Assembly (NCBI RefSeq): GCF_028551275.1
Contig: NZ_CP117025.1
Location: 2,720,001 to 2,784,000 of the forward strand
Reading direction: 5' to 3'
From: Sphingomonas hankookensis
GTDB lineage: Bacteria > Pseudomonadota > Alphaproteobacteria > Sphingomonadales > Sphingomonadaceae
Length of the DNA stretch: 64,000 nucleotides
Each line of letters begins with the position of its first letter. Within the stretch, counting starts at the first letter, position 1. A program made the translations under genes and the position numbers. Of this stretch, positions 18,034-26,577 are shown piece after piece. The notes under the pieces were generated by a model. It worked only from the letters and a program-made list of their open reading frames with translations, ran no database searches and was not told where the DNA came from.

Positions 18034-18397
18034 CGCACCTCGTCCGGCATCTCAGCGGGAAAGCCGACGATAGGACGGCCGTCCTGCGCGATCCAGTCGG
18101 TGCAGCCACCCAAAAGCCCGATTCATCCTCCTGGGAGCAGGCGTCCCGCCAATGAGCGCCGGGACTTCTTTGCGGTAGCACAGCAAGAGTAGCTTCAGAC
18201 CCCAGCCTCCGAGAGGGTGACACGTCGCTGCCGGGAAACCGGACCATCCTCCGGACGGAGCGAGCGCTTTCCTACAGCGACCTTCGCTGCCAATCTGCCC
18301 GATGGCCCGGTTGCGGGACGTGCTCTTCGACGGCACCGCTCCATACGCCACGCAAACAGCGCACGAGTGTGAACTTAGTGAACTTGGGAAAAAATAT
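18034..18397. other. 364-bp gap with no convincing gene; possible structured or relic sequence
   Basis: There is no recognisable coding signal. Overlapping minus-strand frames (for example 18052-18351) resemble nothing, and their codon use lacks the strong GC3 bias of neighbours. The stretch 18121-18270 is rich in short inverted repeats, such as GGAGCAGGCGTCCC near 18134 and CCGGGAAACCGG near 18231. It could be a minus-strand leader, a small RNA or an eroded gene; I cannot decide. An A-rich run (GGGAAAAAATATT, about 18388) adjoins the amidotransferase stop. Confidence 0.35.
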
Positions 18398-19078
18398 TCA
18401 GCCCTTCAAGCTACTCAGCCATTCGGCAATCATCGCCTGCCCCGCGCGCACCGCCGCCGGTCCCAGCGTGCGATATTCTTCGGTCAGGACGCCGCGATGC
18501 GTCGGGCAGTCGAGATAGTCGAGCCACGCTTCGAACCGCGCATCCTCGCCCATCTCAGCATGGAATTGGAGTGCCAGCAGGTTGCGCCCCCGCCGGAACC
18601 CCTGCCGATAACGCGGCGTCGTCGCCAGCAATTCGGTCCCTTCCGGCAGGTCGAACGTATCGCCATGCCAGTGCAGCACCGGCACCCCGGCGACATGGGC
18701 CAGCGGCGACTCCACCCCCGGCGCCAGGTCGATGGGCGCAAAGCCGATCTCGCACCCGGTCCCCCGGGAAACGGGCGATCCCAGCGCCGCCGCCATCATC
18801 TGCGCGCCGAGACAGATGCCCAGCGTCGGCCGGTCCGCCGCCAGCCGCCGTGACAATGCGGCGATCTCGCCCGGTATCCACGGGTGCTCGGCGACGTCAT
18901 ACACCCCCATCGGCCCGCCCATCACGATCAGCAGGTCGGGCCGGGTCAGGTCGGCGGTGGCGAAGCTCGGGTCGGTGACGTCGATCCGGTCGATGACATA
19001 TCCCGCCGCCTCCACCGGCGCGCGGTATCCGGCGCAGCCTTCATAGGGGACGTGGCGGACGATCAGCGCGGACTTCAT
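18398..19078 (-). CDS. Class I glutamine amidotransferase-like protein
   Basis: A 226-residue stand-alone GATase1 domain. The nucleophile is Cys89 in GICLGAQ, the oxyanion region is MGGPMGVYD (53-61), and the catalytic His is in LALQFHAEM. It resembles the proteobacterial GuaA-like/YfeJ-type amidotransferase proteins of uncertain substrate, not an anthranilate or carbamoyl-phosphate subunit. A GTG two codons earlier (19084) is an alternative start. Confidence 0.85.
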   Translation of the reverse strand: MKSALIVRHVPYEGCAGYRAPVEAAGYVIDRIDVTDPSFATADLTRPDLLIVMGGPMGVYDVAEHPWIPGEIAALSRRLAADRPTLGICLGAQMMAAALGSPVSRGTGCEIGFAPIDLAPGVESPLAHVAGVPVLHWHGDTFDLPEGTELLATTPRYRQGFRRGRNLLALQFHAEMGEDARFEAWLDYLDCPTHRGVLTEEYRTLGPAAVRAGQAMIAEWLSSLKG

Positions 19079-19205
19079 GGGCACAATCTATCCTGCGCAA
19101 GCTGAATGGCACCTGCAATGTTTCTTTGTGTTGCAGTGGTGACGCTTGGGAACCCCGGCCGCCCGAAAATCATTGCCCGGGCATCGCGTAAACAGGAGTA
19201 ACCCG

Positions 19206-19400
19206 ATGAAGAAGCTCGCAACCATCGCCCTCGCCCTCGCCGCCGGCAGTTCGCTGGCCGCCTGCTCGACCCTGCGCGGCGGCGCGATCGGCGCAGCGGG
19301 CGGCGCCGGCATCGCCGCAGCGACCGGCGGCAATGTCGAGAAGGGCGCGGCGGTCGGTGGCGTCGGCGGTGCGGTGGTCGGCACCGTCGCCGACGACTGA
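19206..19400 (+). CDS. Small glycine-zipper lipoprotein
   Basis: A 64-residue protein. The lipoprotein signal has lipobox LAAC with the lipidated Cys at residue 20. The mature peptide is dominated by glycine/alanine (GGAIGAAGGAGIAAATGGN, then VGGVGGAVVGTVADD), a glycine-zipper pattern that packs in membranes. AGGAG at 19194-19198 fits the ATG at 19206. It is likely an outer-membrane or periplasmic small lipoprotein; function unknown. Confidence 0.82.
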   Translation: MKKLATIALALAAGSSLAACSTLRGGAIGAAGGAGIAAATGGNVEKGAAVGGVGGAVVGTVADD

Positions 19401-19408
19401 TATGGAAA

Positions 19409-19438
19409 GGCCGGGGTAGCGCCTTCGCTACCCCGGCC
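19409..19438. terminator. Strong bidirectional hairpin terminator
   Basis: A perfect 13-bp stem (GGCCGGGGTAGCG at 19409-19421 pairs with 19426-19438) with a CCTT loop lies between two convergent genes. The T-run after it on the plus strand is weak (CGTTACCTTT), and on the minus strand TTTCC follows. Confidence 0.8.
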
Positions 19439-19473
19439 CGTTACCTTTGCGCCATGCCGGCAGGGATCGCCGA

Positions 19474-20913
19474 TCAATCCCCGGTCAGGATACGGTCGAC
19501 CAGCTGCTTCACGCTCGGCACGAACCCGTTCGAATAGAAGGGATCGCGCTTGAAATTGTATGCGGCGTGTCCCGCGAACATCAGATTCTGGTCGGTCGGG
19601 CCGCCATGGGCGATGTCCTGCAACGTCTTCTGGATGCAGAAGCTGCGCGGATCGGCCAGCCGCCCGGTCGAGTTCGTCTCGCTATCGGCCCAGCTCGAAA
19701 AGCTGCACTGCGACAGGCAGCCCATGCAGTCCGCCTGATCCTTCCGGATGATGCCCTTTTCTTCGGGCGTCACGAACACCAAAGTATTGTCCGGCGTCTT
19801 CAGCGCGTCGGTGAAGCCCATGCCGAACCATTCGCGCGCGCGCAGCAGGTCGCCCTGCGTCACCCAGAAATTCTTGCCCTTCACCCCGACGTCGAGCTGG
19901 AAGACATGGTCGCCCGCCTCCTGCGTCGAGAAAGCGATCTGCCGCTCGGACCGGGCCTCGAGGTTGCGCAGGAACGGGTTGCGCACCGCCGACGAATAGA
20001 AACCGGTCGGGCTGAACCGGTGCAGCAGCACCTCGCCCTCCTCGATCTCCATCAGCTTCGCCTTCCATTCGGGCGGGATCGGGCTTTCCTGCGTCAACAG
20101 CGGCCGGGTGCCGAACTGGAACGCGATCTTGCCGAGCTCGGGATTGTCGATCCAGTCGTTCCAGTCGCGCAGATACCACACGCCGCCGGCCATCACGATC
20201 GGCACGTCGTCCGAGATGCCGCCCTCGCGCATCGTCGCGCGCAGGTCGCGGACGCGGGGGTACGGGTCCTGCGGCTCCAGCGGGTTCTCGGCATTCGACA
20301 GGCCGTTATGCCCGCCGGCCAGCCACGGATCCTCATAGACGACCGCCGCCAGCCATTCCGACGCCTTGGAATAGGCGCGCTTCCACAGCGCGCGGAACGC
20401 CCGGCCCGACGACACGATCGGCAGATAGCTGACGCCGTAGGACGCGGTGATCTCCGACAGCTTGTACGGCATGCCCGCGCCGCAGGTCACGCCCGACACC
20501 AGCCCACGCGTCCGCTCCAGCACGCCATGCAGGATGCGCTGGGCACCGCCCATTTCCCACAGCACGTTGATGTTGATCGCGCCCTTGCCGCCGGCGATCT
20601 CCCACGCGCGCCGCACCTGCTGCACCGCGCCCTCGATCGCATATTCGATCAGTTCCTCATGGCGTTCGCGGCGGGTCAGCGCCTTGTACACCTGGGGCAC
20701 GATCTTGCCCTCGGCGTCATAGCTGTCGGCATTGACCGCCGAGACGGTGCCGATGCCGCCCGCCGCCGCCCAGGCGCCAGCCGATGCGTGATTGGTCGCG
20801 GCAACGCCCTTGCCCCCTTCGATCAGCGGCCAGACTTCGCGGCCGTTATAGACGATGGGCGACAGACCTTTGAACAACGCGACCTCCAACGGGAACTTCG
20901 TTGCGGCACGCAT
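19474..20913 (-). CDS. Nitronate monooxygenase-like (2-nitropropane dioxygenase family) flavoprotein
   Basis: A 479-residue FMN TIM-barrel protein of the NPD family. It starts at MRAATKFPLEVALFKG and shows GGIGTVSAVNADSYD, the phosphate-binding segment 'VPIVMAGGVWYLRDW', then FQFGTRP. It is longer than the ~330-residue fungal/bacterial NMO enzymes. The extra C-terminal part has a cysteine cluster CMGCLSQC near residue 410, suggesting a metal or Fe-S site. It forms the long, less characterised branch; physiological substrate unknown. An in-frame ATG at 20937 is an alternative start. Confidence 0.8.
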   Translation of the reverse strand: MRAATKFPLEVALFKGLSPIVYNGREVWPLIEGGKGVAATNHASAGAWAAAGGIGTVSAVNADSYDAEGKIVPQVYKALTRRERHEELIEYAIEGAVQQVRRAWEIAGGKGAININVLWEMGGAQRILHGVLERTRGLVSGVTCGAGMPYKLSEITASYGVSYLPIVSSGRAFRALWKRAYSKASEWLAAVVYEDPWLAGGHNGLSNAENPLEPQDPYPRVRDLRATMREGGISDDVPIVMAGGVWYLRDWNDWIDNPELGKIAFQFGTRPLLTQESPIPPEWKAKLMEIEEGEVLLHRFSPTGFYSSAVRNPFLRNLEARSERQIAFSTQEAGDHVFQLDVGVKGKNFWVTQGDLLRAREWFGMGFTDALKTPDNTLVFVTPEEKGIIRKDQADCMGCLSQCSFSSWADSETNSTGRLADPRSFCIQKTLQDIAHGGPTDQNLMFAGHAAYNFKRDPFYSNGFVPSVKQLVDRILTGD

Positions 20914-21005
20914 CGCGCCACCGCATCCGGCCGTCATTACTGCCAGCAGCGCCCGATGGCGAGCAAATTGCGTGGCGTCGATCGGCCGGCACGTTATCGT
21001 GCGAT

Positions 21006-21485
21006 ATGCGCGCCCGTCTCCTGCTCCTGGCCTTTGCCTTCCCCGCCGCCAGTTGCGCCGCTCCGCCGGGCCGTGAGCAGGTGCTGATGGAGGAGATCGA
21101 GCGAACGATCAGCCTGCCGGACGACGCCTATCCCATGCGAACCTATGCTCGCCACTACGCGTTCCGCAGCCCGACCGCGGTGGAGGCAGTTTACGTCATT
21201 CCGATCGAACCGACCGACTGGCAGGAGGACGTGGCGGCATTCACCAGAGGCAATCGGCGTGCACCCACCGCGCGCGAGATCGAGGACATCAAGGCGATGA
21301 ATGCCTTGTCTCGCGAACAATGGGGCGGAGCGGGCAGAAGATACTGGCATGCCACGCCCGACATGCTCCCGATGATAAGTGACGGTGGCTGTGCCCAGCT
21401 AACCATCCGGTACGACCCCGCGATCAAGCGCTTCTCGATGGTGGGGTGCAACGGCGAGGTACCATCGGCAAGCGGGTCCCGATAA
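21006..21485 (+). CDS. Hypothetical lipoprotein
   Basis: A 159-residue protein with a lipoprotein signal (MRARLLLLAFAFPAASC, lipid-modified Cys17). The mature domain is not recognised. It is rich in aromatic and charged residues (MRTYARHYAFRSPTAVEAVY, REQWGGAGRRYWHATPDM) and has a cysteine pair (SDGGCAQLTIRY, MVGCNGEV) that could form a disulphide. It is divergent from the NMO-like gene and convergent with the glycosyltransferase gene. Confidence 0.6.
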   Translation: MRARLLLLAFAFPAASCAAPPGREQVLMEEIERTISLPDDAYPMRTYARHYAFRSPTAVEAVYVIPIEPTDWQEDVAAFTRGNRRAPTAREIEDIKAMNALSREQWGGAGRRYWHATPDMLPMISDGGCAQLTIRYDPAIKRFSMVGCNGEVPSASGSR

Positions 21486-21489
21486 TCGC

Positions 21490-22626
21490 CTACCCCAACG
21501 CCCCCAGCCGCCCCAGCGCCCGCTCGTACAGCGCCTTGTACGCGGCGATCATCTTCGCCTCGTCGAACTCCGCCCGTGCCTTGGCGAGGTTCGCCTCCCC
21601 CACCCGTCGGCGCGCGTCGGCGTCGACCGCAAGCGTCTGCAACCGGTCGCGCAGATGCACCTCGTGCCGGTCGATGCCCATGAACGGATGGTTCTCGTCC
21701 GCCACCATCGCCATGATATCGCCGACCGGCGGCGCGACCACCGGCAGGCCGGTCGCCATCGCCTCCATCACCGAAATCGGCTGCTGCTCGCTGCGCGACG
21801 ACAGGGCGAAGATGTCGAACAGCCCCATATAGCGATAGGGTTCGGGCAGGAAGCCGGGCAGCACGACCCGGTCGTCGATCCCCATCGCCTCCGCCGCGTC
21901 GAGGATCGCCTGCCGCTCCGGCCCCTCGCCGACGATGACCAGCCGCACCTTGACCGCGATCCCGCCGACCGCGCGGACCAGCAGCGGCAGGTCCTTCACC
22001 TCGCGCAGGCCAGCGACGGTGCCGATCACCACCTCGCCCGGCTTGCGCTTCAGCCCCGGAATGGCATCCGCCGCGACCGGTTCGGCATAGCGCTCGACCG
22101 GGATGCCGTTGCCGATCAGGTGCAGCCGGTGGTCGGGCTGTTTCCACGGCCCCCCCGCGACCTGCATCAACCGCTGCGACGGCACGACCAGCGCCTCCGC
22201 TGCGCCAAGCGCGAACCGGCGATACAGGTTGCGCACCGGGTTCAGTCGGGTCGCCTCGTCCTCGTTGAAGCCGTCCTCGTGATGGACCACCGGCGGCGTG
22301 CCCCTGGCGAAGACCCGCTTCGCCATCACCCCGTCGATCGCCCCCCAATTATAGGTCAGCACCAGATCGAAGCGGCGCATATATTTCGCGATCGCCTCGT
22401 ACCGCGCGACCGACGGCTTGCCGGTCAGCGGCGGCGGATTCTGCGCGATTTCGTAGCGGATATAGTCCGCGATGGCCGAGCGCGCCTCGGTACGCTCCGG
22501 CACGCCCGACACGATCGTATGCACCGCGCGGTCGCCCCAGGCATGCATCAGCCGGATCGCCCGCGCTTCCTTGCCGCCATAGGCGAAGGACGAATGCAGG
22601 TGGAGGATGCGGACCGGCACGCTCAC
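21490..22626 (-). CDS. Glycosyltransferase family 4 protein
   Basis: A 378-residue GT-B glycosyltransferase. The N-terminal domain starts ILHLHSSFAYGGKEARAI, with the glycine-rich acceptor loop. The sugar-nucleotide domain shows GNGIPVERY, then GEGPERQAI, and the C-terminal catalytic EX7E-like stretch 'SSRSEQQPISVMEAMATGLP'. It probably acts in surface polysaccharide or glycolipid synthesis. Its start overlaps the stop of the hydrolase gene by 4 nt, forming a two-gene operon. Confidence 0.87.
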   Translation of the reverse strand: MSVPVRILHLHSSFAYGGKEARAIRLMHAWGDRAVHTIVSGVPERTEARSAIADYIRYEIAQNPPPLTGKPSVARYEAIAKYMRRFDLVLTYNWGAIDGVMAKRVFARGTPPVVHHEDGFNEDEATRLNPVRNLYRRFALGAAEALVVPSQRLMQVAGGPWKQPDHRLHLIGNGIPVERYAEPVAADAIPGLKRKPGEVVIGTVAGLREVKDLPLLVRAVGGIAVKVRLVIVGEGPERQAILDAAEAMGIDDRVVLPGFLPEPYRYMGLFDIFALSSRSEQQPISVMEAMATGLPVVAPPVGDIMAMVADENHPFMGIDRHEVHLRDRLQTLAVDADARRRVGEANLAKARAEFDEAKMIAAYKALYERALGRLGALG

Positions 22627-23513
22627 TGGCCGGCGACCCGCGCCAGCAGCCGGTCGATCGCCGCGACCGACTCCGGCTCGGTCAGGACCGGGGCATGGCC
22701 GACATCGGCGACCGTCGTCAGCTCCGCCCCGTCCAGCCGCGTTACCATCGCCTCCGCCACGGTCGCCGGCAGGATATCCGACAGTCTCCCGCGCAGGATA
22801 CCGACCGGCTTGCCCGCCAGCGCCTCATAGGCGCGCCACATGTCCGGCCCCGCCTCGTTGCCCGGCACGCGGAACGGCTCGGCGATCTTCATGTCATAGT
22901 CGAGGATGATCCGCCCGGCCGAGTTCAGCCGGTGCAGCCGCTTCGCCATGTGCAGCCAGTCCTGCACCTGATAGGTCGGATAGGCGTCGCCATTCCCTTC
23001 GGCCAGCGCACGCGCGGCGTGCATCCAGGTGGGATGGCTGACCTGTTTCCCGACATAGCCGCGAATCCGTCCCAGCCCCGCCGGGTCCAGCTCCGGCCCG
23101 ACATCGTTGAGCAGCGCCGCGGCGATCCGGTCGCGATCGGTCGCCGCCAGCAACATGGTCAGGATACCGCCCAGCGACGTCCCGAACGCGACGACGCGCG
23201 GCAGCTCGAGCTGGTTCAGCAGCGCCTCGACATCCTGGAGGTAGACCAGCGGCACATAGCTCATCGGATCGCGGGCATAGCCGCTTTCGCCGCGCCCGCG
23301 CATCTCGGGCACGATCAGCCGCCACTCTCCGGCCAGCCGGTCGGCGACATCCTCCCAGTCGCGCGCGTTGCGCGTCAGCCCGTGCAGGCACAGGATCGCC
23401 GGCCGGTCCGTGCGTCCGCCGCCCTGCCCGCCATAGTCGCGATAATGCAGTCGGAGGCCGTCGTTCGACCACCAATAGCCATCGGTGAAGCGTTGCTTGT
23501 CCAAAAGCGCCAT
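22623..23513 (-). CDS. Alpha/beta-fold hydrolase
   Basis: A 296-residue hydrolase. It has the oxyanion motif LCLHGLTRNARDW (about residue 42), the nucleophile elbow FGTSLGG (Ser near residue 110), and a C-terminal catalytic His in DVGHAP. No export signal is seen. The start is set at MALLDKQRF (23511-23513); the frame is open 41 codons further, but this would invade selO. It is co-transcribed with the downstream glycosyltransferase by a 4-nt overlap. Substrate unknown. Confidence 0.86.
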   Translation of the reverse strand: MALLDKQRFTDGYWWSNDGLRLHYRDYGGQGGGRTDRPAILCLHGLTRNARDWEDVADRLAGEWRLIVPEMRGRGESGYARDPMSYVPLVYLQDVEALLNQLELPRVVAFGTSLGGILTMLLAATDRDRIAAALLNDVGPELDPAGLGRIRGYVGKQVSHPTWMHAARALAEGNGDAYPTYQVQDWLHMAKRLHRLNSAGRIILDYDMKIAEPFRVPGNEAGPDMWRAYEALAGKPVGILRGRLSDILPATVAEAMVTRLDGAELTTVADVGHAPVLTEPESVAAIDRLLARVAGQ

Positions 23514-23531
23514 CGCACCCCATATCGCCGC

Positions 23532-25007
23532 ATGGCCGAAAACCCGCAACCCGCTCGCTATCGTCCCCGCACCGATATTCTGTCGCTCGGCGCCCCGTTC
23601 TATGACGCGGTCGCCGCAGCCCAGTTCCCGGCGCACACCCTGCGCTTCAGGAACGACCGCGCGGCGGGGCAGATCGGGATCGTCCCTGCGTCGCGTACCC
23701 CCGCGCAGGCGGGGGTCCAGAGCCTAGCAGAGCCCAGCGCAGCGATTGAAACCCTGGATCCCCGCCTTCGCGGGAATACGCTTCCGCTATCCGACGCCCA
23801 ATGGATCGACCATTTCGGCCGCTTCGTACCGCTCCCCGGCAGCCTCTCCGAACCGCTGGCGCTCCGCTACCACGGCCACCAGTTCCAGTCGTACAACCCC
23901 GATATCGGCGACGGACGCGGCTTCCTTTTCGCGCAGGCGACCGATACCCATGACCGCCTGCTCGACCTCGGCACCAAGGGATCGGGCCAGACCCCGTACA
24001 GCCGGTTCGGCGACGGCCGCCTGACACTGAAGGGCGGCGTGCGCGAAGTGCTGGCTACCGAGATGCTGGAAGCGCTGAACGTCCCCACCTCGCGCAGCTT
24101 CTCGCTGATCGAAACCGGCGAGGAACTGGTGCGCGGCGACGAGCCCTCACCCACCCGCTCGGCGGTACTGGTCCGGCTGAACCACAGCCATGTCCGCATC
24201 GGCACCTTTCAGCGCCTCGCATACGAACGTGATGCGGAAGCGATGCACCGGCTGGTCGACTATGTCCTGACCCGCCTCTACCACCGCACGCCGGGCAGCG
24301 AACCGGCGATCGAGCTGTTCGACGAAGCGGTCGGCCGCATCGCGACGCTGGCGGCGCGGTTCATGGCGGCGGGTTTCGTCCACGGCGTCCTCAACACCGA
24401 CAATATCAACCTGACCGGCGAGAGCTTCGACTATGGCCCGTGGCGGTTCGCGCCGACCTGGGATGCCGGCTTCACCGCCGCCTATTTCGACCATCACGGC
24501 CTCTACGCCTATGGCCGGCAGCCCGATGCGATGCACTGGAACGCGATGCAGCTGGCGGTGGCGCTGCGCACCGTCGTCGACGCCCCGCCGCTGATCGCCG
24601 TCCTCGAAACCTTCCCGGAGCGCTATGCCCGGGCGGCGGCCGAAGCCATCCTCTGGCGCCTCGGCGTCCGCCCCCGCGGCGCCGACGAAGACCGCGCGCT
24701 CGCCGATGCGGTGACGACCGCGCTGGCGACCTCCGCCATGCCGATCGACGCCTTCTATCATCACGCATTCGGCGGCTGGCTGCCCGAAGGCGAGGAATGG
24801 GCCGCGTTCGAGGAAGTCCGCGCCCGCCTGTCCGACTATCACCCGCGCACCGACCGCAGCCACCCCTACTGGTCCGACGCGAACCCTTGTTCGATGCTGA
24901 TCGACGAGGTGGAGGCGATCTGGGCGCGGATCGCCGAGGCCGATGACTGGTCGCTGTTCGACGCGAAGGTCGCCGCGATCCGCCGGATGGGCGCGGCGCT
25001 TACCTGA
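23532..25007 (+). CDS. selO: SelO/YdiU protein adenylyltransferase with repeat-derived insert
   Basis: A 491-residue pseudokinase-fold protein that AMPylates Ser/Thr/Tyr residues in its family. Seen are LRYHGHQFQSYNPDIGDGRG, the ATP-binding region LGTKGSGQTPYSRFGDGRLTLKGGVREVL, the metal-binding block HGVLNTDNINLTGE, and the C-terminal 'NPCSML' cysteine region. Residues ~55-83 are encoded by an in-frame copy of the genomic paired palindrome (23695-23780), between the N-terminal strands and LSDAQWIDHFGRF. The ATG at 23532 is chosen because the longer open frame is antisense to the hydrolase gene. Confidence 0.93.
   Translation: MAENPQPARYRPRTDILSLGAPFYDAVAAAQFPAHTLRFRNDRAAGQIGIVPASRTPAQAGVQSLAEPSAAIETLDPRLRGNTLPLSDAQWIDHFGRFVPLPGSLSEPLALRYHGHQFQSYNPDIGDGRGFLFAQATDTHDRLLDLGTKGSGQTPYSRFGDGRLTLKGGVREVLATEMLEALNVPTSRSFSLIETGEELVRGDEPSPTRSAVLVRLNHSHVRIGTFQRLAYERDAEAMHRLVDYVLTRLYHRTPGSEPAIELFDEAVGRIATLAARFMAAGFVHGVLNTDNINLTGESFDYGPWRFAPTWDAGFTAAYFDHHGLYAYGRQPDAMHWNAMQLAVALRTVVDAPPLIAVLETFPERYARAAAEAILWRLGVRPRGADEDRALADAVTTALATSAMPIDAFYHHAFGGWLPEGEEWAAFEEVRARLSDYHPRTDRSHPYWSDANPCSMLIDEVEAIWARIAEADDWSLFDAKVAAIRRMGAALT
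23695..23780. repeat. Paired-palindrome repeat inside selO coding sequence (copy 3)
   Basis: Left arm CCCCCGCGCAGGCGGGGG and right arm CCCCGCCTTCGCGGGAATACG enclose ~36 nt. The first 25 nt are identical to the intergenic copy at 15316. Here it is translated in frame as part of SelO (beginning TPAQAGVQSL and ending LDPRLRGNT). Confidence 0.88.
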
Positions 25008-25090
25008 TATCAACCATCATCCACGAAACTGGCGCCGTCCCGCATTCTGGTTCAAGGATGCGGCAAAGCTGAAACCGGACGACCCTAGAT

Positions 25091-26500
25091 ATGCCCGAAC
25101 TCGTCTCGACCGAACCCGCCACCGGCGCGACGCTGTGGCGTGGACCGGTCGGCAATGTCGACACCGAAATCGCCGCCGCGCGTGGCGGCTGGGCCGGCTG
25201 GGCATCGCGCCCGCTGGCATATCGCATCGAAGCGATGCGGCGCTTCGCCAATGTGGTGCGCAGCCGGTCGGAACCCTTTGCCGACATCATCGCCCGCGAA
25301 ACCGGCAAGCCGCTCTGGGAAGCCCGCACCGAGGTCGAAACGGTCGTCGCCAAGGTCGAGATTTCGATCAGCGCCTATGCCGAACGCACCAGCCAGCGGC
25401 GGCTGGAATCGCCGATGAACGCCCGCACCGCGCTGCGTCACAAGCCGCATGGCGTGCTGGCGGTGCTCGGGCCGTACAACTTCCCCGCACACCTGCCCAA
25501 CGGCCACATCGTCCCCGCGCTGATCGCCGGCAACGCGGTGGTCTTCAAACCGTCGGAAAAGACCCCGGCCACCGGCGCGTTCCTCGTCGAATGCTTCCAC
25601 GCCAGCGGCGTCCCGGAGGATTGCGTCCGCCTGCTGATCGGCGGCCCCGATGAAGGGCGCGCACTCGCCTCGCATCCCGATATCGACGGCCTGTTGTTCA
25701 CCGGATCGTCGCGGACCGGCATCGCGCTCAACCGCCAGTTCGCCGAAACGCCGGACAAGATCCTCGCGCTCGAAATGGGCGGCAACAATCCGATCATCGT
25801 GTGGAACACGCCCGATTTGTACGCTGCCGCGGTGCTGGTGGTGCAGTCGGCCTTTACCTCCGCCGGACAGCGATGCACCGCCGCGCGCCGGCTGATCGTC
25901 GAGCGGCGTCTGGCCGAGCCGCTGCTCGCCGAGATCAACCGGCTGTGCGAACGGCTCATCATCGGCGAACCCCATGCCGATCCCGCGCCGTTCATGGGTC
26001 CGGTGATCGACAACGAAGCCGCCGACCAGCTGACCGAGAGCTTCCTGTCGCTTTCGGCCCGCGGGGGCCGTCCGCTGCGCTTCATGCAGCGCCTGGTCGA
26101 GGGGCGTCCGTTCCTGACGCCGGGCATCATCGACATGTCCGACACGCCCGAACGCGCCGATGTCGAGCTGTTCGGCCCGTTGCTTCAGGTGTTCCGCGTC
26201 GACAGTTTCGACGACGCCCTGGCCGAAGCGAACAACACCCGCTACGGCCTGTCCGCCTCGCTCATCTCGCCCGACCCGCAGCTCTACGACCGGTTCTGGG
26301 CGAACATCCGCGCCGGCATCGTCAACTGGAACCGCCCGACCAACGGCGCGTCGTCGGGCGCACCGTTCGGCGGGATCGGCCTGTCGGGCAACCATCGCCC
26401 GTCGGCCTATTATGCCGCCGACTATTGCGCCTATCCGGTCGTGTCGGCCGAAGCCGAGCAGGTCCGCGCATCGATCGGCATCGGGCTGCGCAACCAATAG
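25091..26500 (+). CDS. astD: Succinylglutamate-semialdehyde dehydrogenase-like aldehyde dehydrogenase
   Basis: A 469-residue NAD-dependent aldehyde dehydrogenase. The AstD-specific segment GPYNFPAHLPNGHIVPALIAGN lies at 127-148, the general base is Glu228 (LEMGG), and the catalytic Cys262 is in SAGQRCTAAR. In the arginine succinyltransferase pathway it oxidises succinylglutamate semialdehyde to succinylglutamate. The other ast genes are not beside it, so its pathway role here is less certain than its family. Confidence 0.88.
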   Translation: MPELVSTEPATGATLWRGPVGNVDTEIAAARGGWAGWASRPLAYRIEAMRRFANVVRSRSEPFADIIARETGKPLWEARTEVETVVAKVEISISAYAERTSQRRLESPMNARTALRHKPHGVLAVLGPYNFPAHLPNGHIVPALIAGNAVVFKPSEKTPATGAFLVECFHASGVPEDCVRLLIGGPDEGRALASHPDIDGLLFTGSSRTGIALNRQFAETPDKILALEMGGNNPIIVWNTPDLYAAAVLVVQSAFTSAGQRCTAARRLIVERRLAEPLLAEINRLCERLIIGEPHADPAPFMGPVIDNEAADQLTESFLSLSARGGRPLRFMQRLVEGRPFLTPGIIDMSDTPERADVELFGPLLQVFRVDSFDDALAEANNTRYGLSASLISPDPQLYDRFWANIRAGIVNWNRPTNGASSGAPFGGIGLSGNHRPSAYYAADYCAYPVVSAEAEQVRASIGIGLRNQ

Positions 26501-26577
26501 GCTGCTAAACAATCCCTTCCCGCCCCCCAAGCAAGCGTCGGTTGCCTGCGAACCGCCCCGGCAGCATCTACGCCAGC

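Noticed and set aside
18052..18351. 99-aa minus-strand ORF in the 18.0-18.4 kb gap
   Set aside because: No family resemblance, no ribosome site, and codon use unlike neighbouring genes.
22695..23531. Long plus-strand open frame extending selO upstream to 770 aa
   Set aside because: It is antisense to the alpha/beta-hydrolase gene with its intact catalytic motifs; SelO homology begins after the ATG at 23532.
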